Shown here: positions 40,488 through 50,587 of the stretch, one piece after another
Numbering within the stretch: position 1 is the stretch's first letter
Layout: each line of letters opens with the position of its first letter
Assembly (NCBI RefSeq): GCF_037975245.1
Contig: NC_092567.1
Location: forward strand, 16,423,876-16,487,875
Length of the DNA stretch: 64,000 nt
Source: Apostichopus japonicus
Taxonomy: Eukaryota; Echinodermata; Holothuroidea; Aspidochirotida; Stichopodidae
Direction: 5' to 3'
Translations under genes and position numbers: made by a program
Notes under the pieces: generated by a model
Database searches by the model: none
What the model saw: only the letters and a program-made list of their open reading frames with translations
What the model was told of the DNA's origin: nothing

Positions 40488-43400
40488 TTAAAAAACTACA
40501 AAAGGACGACCAGCACGCAGCGAAACAAAACACCCTTCCCCAGCACACCACCGTCCAAAAAAGGCAGCCCTAGATAAACGGCGAAAATCGCCTTCGACCT
40601 GAAGGCGAATGTCAGACTTCACCGCCTCCAGGACTGCCTGCCAACTGGCAAATTTGCCCCTAAAAACAACATCACATCTATTCCTCCAAATAAGTTTTTT
40701 TACAACAGAACAAACATAAATAATACGCTGCAACACAGCAACGGAACAAACTGGAGGATCTAATCCATACAAAACAAAACCCTGTCCTACCGACCAGCAA
40801 CGGTCTCCCGTTAAACGGTCGGTCCAGGACTGAAACCACTCCCACAAGTTCAAAACAAAGGGGCAATGCCAAAAAACATGGGCAGTACTCTCTAAGCTGT
40901 CACAGCCGGTCCTCGGGCACAGTCCATCACCCAATCGCCAGTGATACCTTTTCAGATTGGTCACCAAGGCACCGTGTGCAATTCTCCATGCAAGGTCACG
41001 GAGCCTGCAACCATTCAGCCTTGAATGCACCGAACGCCATACTTCGACAGGATGACGTCCCTGTACAAAAATTGCATTCAAGGCCGTATCCCGCAACGAA
41101 CTGTGAACGAGGGCCGGCTGTGACAGGTCAACAGGGGGCAACTCAATCAGAGCGGAGCAAATGACACGCACCACCCTGTTTGGAGTACTACTATGCGGTG
41201 CTCTGTTGCTAAACAGCGCCGGGACCCATCGACGCAGGTGCAAACCGCCCCAAAAACGTACAAAATATGAACAAGGCAACCCTGGGTCAGTTACCGCTAC
41301 AAACAACTGCTTAAATAACAAACAAGTTAACTTACTTCCCAGATGAACCACCCCTAACCCACCCTTCTCCAGTTTTTGGTACATTACCGCCCTCTTGACA
41401 AGCTCTGTACCACCCGACCAAATAAATGAAAATATCGCTCTCTCCAACCGCACCAGGACGCGACGCGGAATTGGATACACCGCGCCCGGGTACCACAAGA
41501 TGGGCGAAACAAAACGATTAACTACGGTGACTTTCCCTAGGATCGAAAGCCAGCGGGTGCCAAAGGTTTCGAGCCTGCTCTCAAATACCTCAGCCCTCTC
41601 GCTCCAGGTGACATCACCAGGTGCATCGTAGCCGAACCATATACCATTAATTTTGATATTCTGATCCGACCACGACGCACCGAATGGTAAGTCTCTGTAT
41701 CTCCAGCTACCAAGACGAAGGCCCTTTGTCTTTTCTGGATTCAACTTCGCCCCGGTAGCTCTCTCAAAAATAGATAAATCCTGCGAGAGTGCGCGAAAGG
41801 AGCCCAGACTCGAAACAACACATGTCACGTCATCTGCATATTGAGCGCATTTCACTTTGGCACCCCCTGGCACAACGAATGGAACAAGTCTGGAGTCCCT
41901 TTCCAAAAGACGAGAGAGGGACTCGCTAAACAAAACATAAAGTAATGGAGACAGAGGGCACCCCTGGCGCACCCCCCTCTCTACGTTAAAAACCTCCGAA
42001 CAAAACCCATTTACGATAACGGAACTGAAACTTTCTTCATACAAAACAGAAATCCAATTACGAAAATTTGGGTGCAACTGAAACGTCTCCAATACATTCA
42101 TTAAAAAACCGCGATCCACCATGTCAAAGGCCTTCTGCTGGTCCAGAGACACCAATGCACATGGCAGATCACGCTCAATAACAAAGTCGGTCAAGTCGCG
42201 CATCAACCACAAGTTCTGCTGGATGCAATGACCCTTCACTGCACAAGTCTGGAGATCACCCACAAGATGCGGCATAGCCAGTGCAAGGCGGTTGCACAAA
42301 GCCTTAGCCAGCAACTTGTAGTCCACATTTAACAAGGTGATCGGACGCTTGTTACGGGGATCCAAGGGGTCCCCAGACTTGGGCAGCAAAGTAATCATGC
42401 CCAGACGTTGACTTTGGTTTAACAGTCCGTTTTGGAAGGCGTCCTCGAAGACGGCTCTGATGTCGGGTCCTATTATTGCCCAGAAGGTTCGGTAGAACTC
42501 CCTCGGAAGCCCGTCCGAACCCGGGGACTTGCCATTCTTCATCTTCGAAAGCGCCTTCCAAAGCTCAACAGTGGTTATTTCGCCCCCCAAAATATCATTG
42601 ACATCGTGGGGAACGGTTTTTGAGATTCCCCTCAATAAATCAGCCTGTGCCGACAAGTCGACATTGCCACGCGTAAACAAACTCGAATAGTACTCTTTAT
42701 ATACGCGGACAATGCCGTGAGGGTCACTAACCACGGTCCCATCAGTAGCGCGTACAGACGGGACGCGTCTGTCACCTGCCGATGAGCTAACGGACTGGTA
42801 AAACCTCAGTGAAGGGCGCTCCTCGGCTTCCACCGCTTCGACACGGGCCCTGACGCGGGCACCGTGGTACTTTTCATCGAGATAAGTCTGCAAAGCGATG
42901 ACTGCCGAAGGGTCGCCAAACTTCACCTCCGCGCACAGCTTCGAGAATTTTTCTCTTCGACGCCGTGCGCGGGTCACGCAATACTGAATTGCGTAGCGTT
43001 TGATGCGCAACTTGACCTCATCCCACCATTGGGATGTAGAAGCAAAGGCCGGCTTCAATGTTTGCCATCCTTTGTACCTGGTCTCGAAACCCTGGCGGAA
43101 CTCTGCCTCGCCAAGAATCCGACAGTTAAGCTTCCATAGGCCCCGCCCGATGGGGAAAATAGAAGGCAAAACAAAACGTGCTACTACAGTGTCATGGTCA
43201 GAGAGCGGACAGCTGAGCGTCTCGCAACCCGAAAATGTAAAACTTACGGGCGCATACACTCGATCTATCCTGGAGGCATCTTCTCCGTTAGGCCTCACCC
43301 ACGTATACCCCGTACTACACGGGTGCATATGCCTCCAGACATCGGCTAATAGGTGTGCCGAAGTGAATCTGTCCAATTCTGTGATCCCAGCGTCGGGACT

Positions 43401-43880
43401 TGCAGACACAGAAGTTCCGAGTCTGTCAAGACCCGAGTCTGGGACACAGTTAAAGTCTCCGACCATGACACACGGCGCACTACCAGGAACAAAGGAAGGC
43501 AGCGTGTTAAAAAAATCTCGTCTAGCAGAAGGCCGATTGGGAGCATACACATTGCAAATGGCGATGTTACCCTGTGGATACTTGAATAGAATGCAAACCA
43601 ATCGGCCCTCGTGATCCGTCTCCACCCTAGTGGCACAACCCGCCTGACGAGCTGACAGAAGGATGACAGTGCCACAGGATGAAGACGAACCAAACGAAGC
43701 ATGCAGCTCACCACCCCACTCATAAGCCCATAGAGGGACATCTTCTTCCAAAATATGTGTTTCTTGCAGGCAAACGCAGTCGACCTCCATTGATTTACAA
43801 TATTGGAAAATGCGACCGCGCTTGCGATGATCCCTCATGCCATTCACGTTCAAAGTGGCAACTGAAAGTGTATGGGCCAT
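40488..43880 (-). CDS. LINE ORF2: APE endonuclease and reverse transcriptase
   Basis: About 1130 residues from the ATG at 43880, where the protein opens MAHTLSVATLNVNGMRDH. The APE-like endonuclease nicks target DNA: NVNG near 11, QETH at 39-42, NVYAPN at about 110, GDFN at 141-144, SRIDRVYAP at about 203 and SDHD at 227-230. All catalytic motifs are present. The reverse transcriptase follows: LLPKSGDPLD at about 498, SLDQQKAFDMVD at about 578, GVRQGCPLSP at about 635 and YADD at 681-684. Near the C-terminus, CPRTGC followed by HVFWHC forms a CCHC-like knuckle. ORF2 is in a different frame from ORF1, with 20 nt between the ORF1 stop and this ATG. An in-frame TTG lies six codons upstream. Translation is therefore probably by reinitiation. 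No frame break was seen, so the enzyme could be functional. Confidence 0.95.
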   Translation of the reverse strand: MAHTLSVATLNVNGMRDHRKRGRIFQYCKSMEVDCVCLQETHILEEDVPLWAYEWGGELHASFGSSSSCGTVILLSARQAGCATRVETDHEGRLVCILFKYPQGNIAICNVYAPNRPSARRDFFNTLPSFVPGSAPCVMVGDFNCVPDSGLDRLGTSVSASPDAGITELDRFTSAHLLADVWRHMHPCSTGYTWVRPNGEDASRIDRVYAPVSFTFSGCETLSCPLSDHDTVVARFVLPSIFPIGRGLWKLNCRILGEAEFRQGFETRYKGWQTLKPAFASTSQWWDEVKLRIKRYAIQYCVTRARRRREKFSKLCAEVKFGDPSAVIALQTYLDEKYHGARVRARVEAVEAEERPSLRFYQSVSSSAGDRRVPSVRATDGTVVSDPHGIVRVYKEYYSSLFTRGNVDLSAQADLLRGISKTVPHDVNDILGGEITTVELWKALSKMKNGKSPGSDGLPREFYRTFWAIIGPDIRAVFEDAFQNGLLNQSQRLGMITLLPKSGDPLDPRNKRPITLLNVDYKLLAKALCNRLALAMPHLVGDLQTCAVKGHCIQQNLWLMRDLTDFVIERDLPCALVSLDQQKAFDMVDRGFLMNVLETFQLHPNFRNWISVLYEESFSSVIVNGFCSEVFNVERGVRQGCPLSPLLYVLFSESLSRLLERDSRLVPFVVPGGAKVKCAQYADDVTCVVSSLGSFRALSQDLSIFERATGAKLNPEKTKGLRLGSWRYRDLPFGASWSDQNIKINGIWFGYDAPGDVTWSERAEVFESRLETFGTRWLSILGKVTVVNRFVSPILWYPGAVYPIPRRVLVRLERAIFSFIWSGGTELVKRAVMYQKLEKGGLGVVHLGSKLTCLLFKQLFVAVTDPGLPCSYFVRFWGGLHLRRWVPALFSNRAPHSSTPNRVVRVICSALIELPPVDLSQPALVHSSLRDTALNAIFVQGRHPVEVWRSVHSRLNGCRLRDLAWRIAHGALVTNLKRYHWRLGDGLCPRTGCDSLESTAHVFWHCPFVLNLWEWFQSWTDRLTGDRCWSVGQGFVLYGLDPPVCSVAVLQRIIYVCSVVKKLIWRNRCDVVFRGKFASWQAVLEAVKSDIRLQVEGDFRRLSRAAFFGRWCAGEGCFVSLRAGRPFVVF

Positions 43881-43900
43881 GAGAGGGCAGTGGGGCAAAA

Positions 43901-44992
43901 CTACGAAGACGACGATTCCGTAAGCTTCAAGCGCGCCCTTGACGACATATCGTCGTCCGAGTCGTCACTTGAAGCCGACCTTTTAAGAGAGGGTTCCCCC
44001 ATTTCGTCGTACCAGCTCGTCCCAGTGGCACGTTTCGGCTCGCTGATCACCGATTCACCGGAGTCGCTGTCAGACAGAACCTCCGGAGAATCGATGACCA
44101 CCGATTCTCCGTCAGACAAAGCCTCCGGATCTGGCGATACCGGCGGCGGACTGGGGACGGAACTGGACGAGTTGATGGGGGAAGCTGGTGGAGACTTTCT
44201 CGGTGCGGGCACGGGGTTGGGGTCTGCAACGACGGGGGTGGGTGAACCAGGTGCAGGGGAGGGTAAAATCCCACCAGATTCCCCCTCCTCTCGTGAAGTA
44301 GTAGGTGCGTCGGAACTTGACTTACCCCCACTCTTAGTCCTAGAGACATAAGAGGAGGGACAAGCTCGAAAGACATGTCCCTCCTTCCCACATAGTGAGC
44401 ACACAACCTCGTTTGGGCAAGCGGTGCTATCATGCCCAAGACGAAGGCAGCGCCCACATTTCTTGTTTGGGCAGCCCTTGGCTTCGTGCCCGGTCTCCCC
44501 ACACCTGAAGCAGGTACGGGGCTGACCGGGATACCGCACGTGGGCTTTATGCCCTGCTATAAACAGGAAGGAGGGAATGTCCTGTTTCAGGTCGATCCGA
44601 ACCTGTCGGTGCCCGTTCAACACCCCAGGGGCTTGTGCATAGGAGCACATTTTGGCAGCCTTGACAGCCCCGAACCGACCCAAAACCGTTACGACAAGTT
44701 CCTGCCGCACCTCTAGTCCTACGTGGATGATAGTTACCCATACGGATCGCTCGTATGGAGTAACTGTCATCCCCTCGACGTTACTCAGCAACGTGACACC
44801 TTTCTGACGGGCCACGTCACTGGTAAAACGTAAATCGTACGTATTACGACCCTGGAGAGCTTGCAAAGCATCAACCTCTCCAGGCACAACAACACCCTTG
44901 CTCTTCAAAATACTAAAAACTTGCACCGGTGGAACAGCTTGTTCACCGGTGAACGACAACTTAACTATCCGAGAATCACGGCGCGATGCCAT
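43901..44992 (-). CDS. LINE ORF1: gag-like protein with three zinc knuckles
   Basis: 363 residues. I place the start at the ATG at 44992 (MASRRDSRIV). The frame is open further upstream, but family B starts at the equivalent MAARRDS, and the extra N-terminus is low-complexity 5'-leader translation. The N-terminal half (about 10-120) contains SVWVTIIHVGLEV and VTVLGRFGAV, which could be an RRM-like fold (inference). Three CCHC knuckles follow at 161-174, 179-192 and 198-211, all C-x2-C-x4-H-x4-C. The C-terminus is rich in Ser, Pro, Asp and Glu. Such ORF1 proteins bind the element's RNA and form ribonucleoprotein particles. Confidence 0.9.
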   Translation of the reverse strand: MASRRDSRIVKLSFTGEQAVPPVQVFSILKSKGVVVPGEVDALQALQGRNTYDLRFTSDVARQKGVTLLSNVEGMTVTPYERSVWVTIIHVGLEVRQELVVTVLGRFGAVKAAKMCSYAQAPGVLNGHRQVRIDLKQDIPSFLFIAGHKAHVRYPGQPRTCFRCGETGHEAKGCPNKKCGRCLRLGHDSTACPNEVVCSLCGKEGHVFRACPSSYVSRTKSGGKSSSDAPTTSREEGESGGILPSPAPGSPTPVVADPNPVPAPRKSPPASPINSSSSVPSPPPVSPDPEALSDGESVVIDSPEVLSDSDSGESVISEPKRATGTSWYDEMGEPSLKRSASSDDSDDDMSSRARLKLTESSSS

Positions 44993-45221
44993 GATACCGA
45001 AGGTGGCTAGGCCACAGGGTAGTAACACAAAACAAACAAAAGACAGGATAGTGAAACAACAAACGATATACGAACTGAGGAAAACACACGAACACAAGCT
45101 ATCACACCCGTCTGGCGGGAAGTATAGCACAGCACAGTACAATAACAGCTGTAACAGATGAAGAGCGAGAGCGAAAACACGTCCGCACTCCACGAAAGCC
45201 AACTGCCAACTACATATTAGT

Positions 45222-45761
45222 AAGTATAAGGCAACTTATGAGGTCCTTGTTCTTTTGCCAGGTTGCTTGTACATACATATATTATTAATCGAACTGTACT
45301 GCTTTGTTTTTTATTCTTGAATGCCAATTTTTTTACCCTAATGTACGATGTAATATCCTAACATAAATAATACACTAAAAGATGATTTTCATCTTTGACA
45401 TAAGAAACATAGAACACCTTGGCTAAATATAGCATGTCGTTGTTAAATATCACCATACGTGAAGCTATTTCTTTGTATATACCTTGGTTTACATGTGGAG
45501 TATTTACAAGTACTCGTATCGTTTTGTTATCATAACGCAATTTAGAACTTCGGAGACATTTGGTCTGTTTTCATGTAAAGTTTACCCTTTCATCGGACAT
45601 TACTCGTTGTTTGTTTCTAAACAGGTGATTCTAGCCATCGTCATGGTTACAACAACGCTGCTGTCAACTGTGTAAGGTAAGCGTGTTGCCACTTTTATCT
45701 TTATTCGATACCTTAAGCATCATTACGCATTCAATTTCTGTAACTAAATACAATAGCATGT
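45222..45761. other. Short spacer with an orphan signal-peptide exon
   Basis: AT-rich DNA between two LINE insertions. Apart from the exon at 45625-45676, no feature was seen. No first exon (ATG) or cysteine-rich third exon for this paralog was found nearby. Confidence 0.5.
45625..45676 (+). pseudogene. Dead paralogous signal-peptide exon
   Basis: It has the same length (52 nt), phases (0 in, 1 out) and nearly the same core as exon 2 of the cysteine-rich gene at 31702-31753, but lies on the opposite strand. It reads VILAIVMVTTTLLSTV and then TAA (45673-45675), where the functional exon has GAA (Glu). The acceptor (TTTCTAAACAG) and donor (GTAAGC) are intact. It is the relic of a second gene of the family. 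The nonsense codon would truncate the product inside the signal peptide. Confidence 0.65.
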
Positions 45762-46005
45762 GCTTTTTACGTGACCCGCCCTGCGGGATCCAAAAAGTCA
45801 CGGGCAAGCGGCACTACCCAACCATCCCATTCTGACAAACAAAATTTAAGTCAAGCGAGCCAAAAAAGTAAATACGCTCACCTACCTGCAGAGACAAACC
45901 CCAAACCACCCACTCAAACTTTCAAAAAACCACAAAAGGACGACCAGCACGCAGCGAAACGAAACACCCCTCCCCAGCACACCAGCGTCCAAAAAAGGCA
46001 GCCCC
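45762..46005 (-). mobile_element. 5'-truncated family A LINE fragment
   Basis: The 3' end (gctttttacgtgacccgcc) through 'aaggcagcccc', very similar to the copies at 37049 and 47605. Any target-site duplication is short or obscured: gcatgt precedes it and also occurs at 46013-46018. Confidence 0.85.
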
Positions 46006-46352
46006 ATTGCATGCATGTAACTCTCGTCTTCAATCGCTCTGCTTGCCTTTGTATTTTATGGAAGCTCGAAATGTCTCTCTTTGTATCTTTGGTATCTCTT
46101 TTATATGTGCCGTTAAAATGCTAAGAATGGAAGGCAGAGCGGAAAATGCGGTGGATAGAAACACACACTGTACGGGTTGCAATCAACTTATTTTTCGTGT
46201 TTCCTTCTCGTTTATCCCGGTACGCGTAGAAAAACGACAAAAAGGTAAAAGTAAATAGGAGAAAATTCCGACCGTCGCGTTTGAAGATATCCTTACTACC
46301 AGTAAATAATTTTCATCATTGTGATTTGCTTTTCTTCAAAATATCCACAGTC

Positions 46353-46615
46353 ATGTATGTATGTATGTATGTATGTATTTTAGATCCTCCTGCAAGCAGA
46401 AGCTCGCGAAGAAGCCTCGATCATTGGCTTATCAAAGCCCCAAGCTGACCGAAGTCAGTCTCTTACATTCATATTTTTAAGTCCATGATTATGAATTGTC
46501 AATCGTCAACAACTCTGTAACTGGTCGACATACATTAATCTGGGAGTGACTCGAACCGGGGACCTTATTATTGGAAGGCACCAGCAATACACTCTGAGCT
46601 TACACTCATTAAGGT
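46353..46615 (-). mobile_element. tRNA-derived SINE, copy 1
   Basis: On the minus strand the head resembles a tRNA. The A-box region is degraded here (taatgagtgtaagctcag). A B-box-like GGTCCCCGGTTCGAGTCACTC follows, then a conserved body with 'tcatttgataagccaatg'-like words. The tail is (ATAC)n, seen as GTAT repeats at 46353-46377. The same structure occurs at 54387 and 54618, with better A-boxes (TAGCTCAGTGGTTAACG). Confidence 0.75.
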
Positions 46616-47604
46616 GTGTCCTTCACGGGTAGGTATATGTCCTTCACGTGGAGGTATGTGAAGGTATGTCCTTCACGTGTAAAGTAAAAAATAGAATCAA
46701 ATCTAAATATATAGGAACTATTCCAGCAGGGTGCCATTTTGCGACAGGCAGAAAACATTTCATATTTTCATACCATTTAATTATATAAGAAAATATATGA
46801 TGACAAGGAAAGAGCAAAAACAAAATGATGTTATGATGCATTTAAACAAGAAGTAGACGTTTGCAGTCATCTTATGAATTCTTGTTCACATGACACGTAC
46901 ATGACAAACACACAATTTCGACAAGAATAATACTCCATATTGAATATAGTACAAGTCATTTGTATAATGTAATCATGTAATAGCTAATTGACATGAACAA
47001 GTCGTAGCCATTTATTTTAAAGAAATTATCGTTGTCAACATTAACATTTTCAAGAAATTTATTCTAAATTAACAAACTATATGTAAAGATGGAACCATGA
47101 TACCCTATATAAGTTTGACTGTACAGAAAGAACAATCTTTTGCTGATAAATCTTACATAACACATCTTTGTGAACTACAATGAGCTACAAAATGTAAATG
47201 TCTTTATCGACTGTCCAAACTTCTTTCCCTGAGTAATCACCGATCTGTTCTAATATAGATCAAAATTATACCGTCGATGATGGTCTATACTTATATCTAC
47301 AATATTTTGAGGCGGCAAAACCGGAGAAAGTTATGAAAATTAAAAAGATGAAAATTAAGATCTTTGATTTGGCATGTGTCGTCTAGTGAAATGAAAACGG
47401 AAGTCATTTAGACAAAGACCACCCTGCGCCAAGATCTCTTGAGCTAGTTTTGACCTCTATCCGAATCCACGAATCCTGAGTTTCCATGTTAAGAGTCCTA
47501 CACAAATAAACACCAGTGCTTCAATGCTAATAATCAACTCCACCTCTCTTCGTTGATGAAATTGTGTGACTAAAATGATGTTATTCAAAATTGATGTGCT
47601 TTGT
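46616..47604. other. Intergenic stretch downstream of APIP
   Basis: It begins with three imperfect 'gtccttcacgtg.aggtat' repeats (about 46616-46680). The rest is AT-rich with no recognised gene. It may include the end of the APIP 3' untranslated region, whose polyadenylation site is not determined. Confidence 0.4.
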
Positions 47605-47837
47605 GCTTTTTACGTGACCCGCCATGCGGGATCCAAAACGCCATGGCCAAACGGCACTACCGAATCATCCTATTCTGATAAACGAAACTCAAGTCAAGCG
47701 AGCCACAAAAGTAAATATGCCCACCGACCTGCAGAGACAAACCCCCAACCACCCACTCAAACATTCAAAAAACCACAAAAGGACGACCAGCACGCAGCGA
47801 AACAAAACACCCCTCCCCAGCACACCACCGTCCAAAG
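47605..47837 (-). mobile_element. Family A LINE fragment just downstream of the APIP stop codon
   Basis: A 233-bp 5'-truncated copy flanked by a perfect 14-bp direct repeat, ttgatgtgctttgt (47591-47604 and 47838-47851). It lies 45 bp beyond the APIP stop codon and in the same orientation, so it probably resides in the 3' untranslated region and may contribute sequence to it. It is very similar to the full-length copy at 40327. Confidence 0.95.
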
Positions 47838-47881
47838 TTGATGTGCTTTGTAAGAGAATTTTCAAAGGTCGTCTCGCAAGG

Positions 47882-50383
47882 CTATATTCCATTACAAGGT
47901 GGGTTTGATGGATCCAGTCCACATTGTTTCATCCTGACAGCGAGTTCAAACAGATAATCATAGCACTCACACCTGAATAAACATAAAATCAAATCCTTAC
48001 TTTTTTGCCATAATGAAAGGAAAGTATATGTTATCAATTAACTTAATATACATCCGTACCAAATCAAAAAAAAAAAAAAAACACATACTACTCTACAACA
48101 ATCAACCGCAATTGCTGATATTGTTTAGTACTTTTGTTATTTCACTATATTGATGAAAACTGTGTTTTTCGATTACTGTTGCTGAAATATGTTGACATGA
48201 CCAATTATTCTTATTGATAATTCTATGCATCTTTTGCTACTTTCACCTTAAAGAATAGAAATATATAAACAATCTAAGATAACTACCAATGGTGAATTTG
48301 TTTGCTTATATGAGTACTTGCAACTTCGTCAATTTTCAGGTCTTGCCTTTTAAGCGTTGCTATCATGTAAGCGATTTTCCTAAATATTTCAAGGGAGTGG
48401 TAGATATATCGAGTTTAGAAAAAACGGTCTCTTTGGATGGACCGTTTCACTCCTTAACACTGATTAATTAGGTAACTTGTTCTACTTTCTGTGCAACCTG
48501 AAGTATTCTTACCTTTCTCGCTCACACAAAGCTATGAATAACTTGTAATTAATCCCAACAGTTAATGTCAGGAATCATTATAGTCGGATTCTGAGGCAAA
48601 TTAGTCGTGACAATTAGGTACACCATTGTCAGTAATCAAAGAGTAGGTCAGGCTAATTACTGATGTTATCAAACGTAACAGACGTTTCCAGAGTTTCCAC
48701 ATGTATGTAATGTGACATTAACGGAACCAAAAACACTTCAGTTCATGTTGATGACGAGGCCGAAAAATTAGTTTAAGTGCAACAACTTCAATAACGAAAC
48801 AAGTTAATGCGGCAATGGTAATTTGATTACAGTGACTAGATTAAATTTGATTTTCAATAGCACGCTGTACGTTCATGAACACTGGGTGCACCCAAAGAGG
48901 ACAAATGATGTGGTAAACCTCCTGGTTCAAATACCATACATGTTGCATATTGAAGAAAGGACGCATGTCTTCTCTAAACACTTACATTGATTTTGCTTGT
49001 TCCCAAGTATCTCCCCAAACATAGATTCCGTGCTGCCTGACTAAAACAGCACACGTATCGGGATATGACCTCATTGCAGAGATCAGTCCTTCCTGAAATT
49101 TATATAATAAAAGAAATAGTACTTCAAACATCGGAAGGTTTTTCAGCCTCGTTTGTGCGATAAAGAAACTATATCGATATTATTCAGAAATGTTTAGGAT
49201 GCTCAGTTTTGTATTATCCTCGCTTAACCAACGGATTCACTTTCAAAATAGATTACGTGTGTAAATCAAACTGAAAGAACAAAGGTAGGTCTAGGTAACT
49301 GGTATGCGGCATCGTGTGGATTTCTTGACTTTGGCTATTTTGACATTATCTTTTTCCCGTACAATTTCGAGGGTCGAATGGTCATTCACTGATTATCGAT
49401 GGTGAAAGAAACAGGATAAATCATGGAGCATCTTCATCAAGATTGACTACCCGTTGTTAAACACCAGCAGTAATTTAGGAAACTGTAACATTTACGCAAC
49501 AGTTAACGGTATAGTCACCATAGACAGTATTATTGTATAATTATAATTAGCTAGTTTACTTAATTCTAGTGAAGAGGCTTGATGTACTTTCAAATGATAT
49601 CCCTGACCAAAATTTCTTTAGGACAAGTTCAGCAATGACTACATTTTAGATTACGAGTAGGGACTATGGTATAAGTATCTTTATTCATCTGGGGTTAATT
49701 CAAACTTTAGACTACCAAGACTTCAATGTACCTTATCAATCACTCCAATCAAAGGTATATTCAGACTCTTCGTTTTTTCTCGCATTACGTACTATAATCG
49801 TAGAGTACTTCCAATCATGTGCAATTATAATACCGACATGTTTAAATAAAATAAGTCATTATGAGACGGTTCTAATTGAGGGGGATAATCTAGATCTGAC
49901 AACCCCTTATAGTGGGTGACAAATTCGACACGGGCGGCTGGAGGATAATACTATGATGGAATGTTTAAACAACTGGTGGTTGGTGGAAATAAATACACCT
50001 CAGACTAAACATATTACAAGTAACTAGGAAATTGCTCGAAAGAGTCAATCACTAGTGATCTCCAAGTAAGCTTCGCCTACTAGATTGCTTGACTAGATCT
50101 ACCATCTGCGTCTAACAATCTCATTGTTCCGACAGGGTTATAAACTATAGTAATTTACAATACAATTTCTTAAATTGTCTTTCTATACTCTAGTGTGGGA
50201 AACGACAGTAAGAAATATTCAGGAATGTATTTCACGCCTCCAGAATAGAAATAAGGGAAATCAAGTAGCTTACAAAATATCTTAAATAACTTCCATGATA
50301 CTTTTACATGATAATATTTACCAACAAATCATTTTCTTTCGTTGTGTTCTCAATTATTGGAACAATCAGCTCCTCGTTATTTC

Positions 50384-50467
<84 letters not shown>

Positions 50468-50508
50468 ATATATATGTATATATATATATGTATATATATA
50501 TATATAAA

Positions 50509-50587
<79 letters not shown>

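Larger units (their letters stand above)
40327..45208 (-). mobile_element. Full-length family A Tx1-like LINE, both ORFs open
   Basis: A 4882-bp element flanked by a perfect 13-bp target-site duplication, actacatattagt (40314-40326 and 45209-45221). Its sense strand has a 5' untranslated region of about 215 bp, ORF1 (gag-like), ORF2 (endonuclease-RT) and a 3' region of about 160 bp ending GTAAAAAGC without poly(A). At least eight related fragments lie in this window. ORF2 words (endonuclease plus SLDQQKAFDMVD, RGVRQGCPLSPLLY and YADD) and the zinc-knuckle ORF1 fit the Tx1 branch of the L1 superfamily. Intact ORFs and perfect flanks point to recent insertion and possible activity. Confidence 0.95.

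Noticed and set aside
43000-43614. Plus-strand open frames over the LINE ORF2 region
   Set aside because: Antisense shadows of an intact retroelement ORF.
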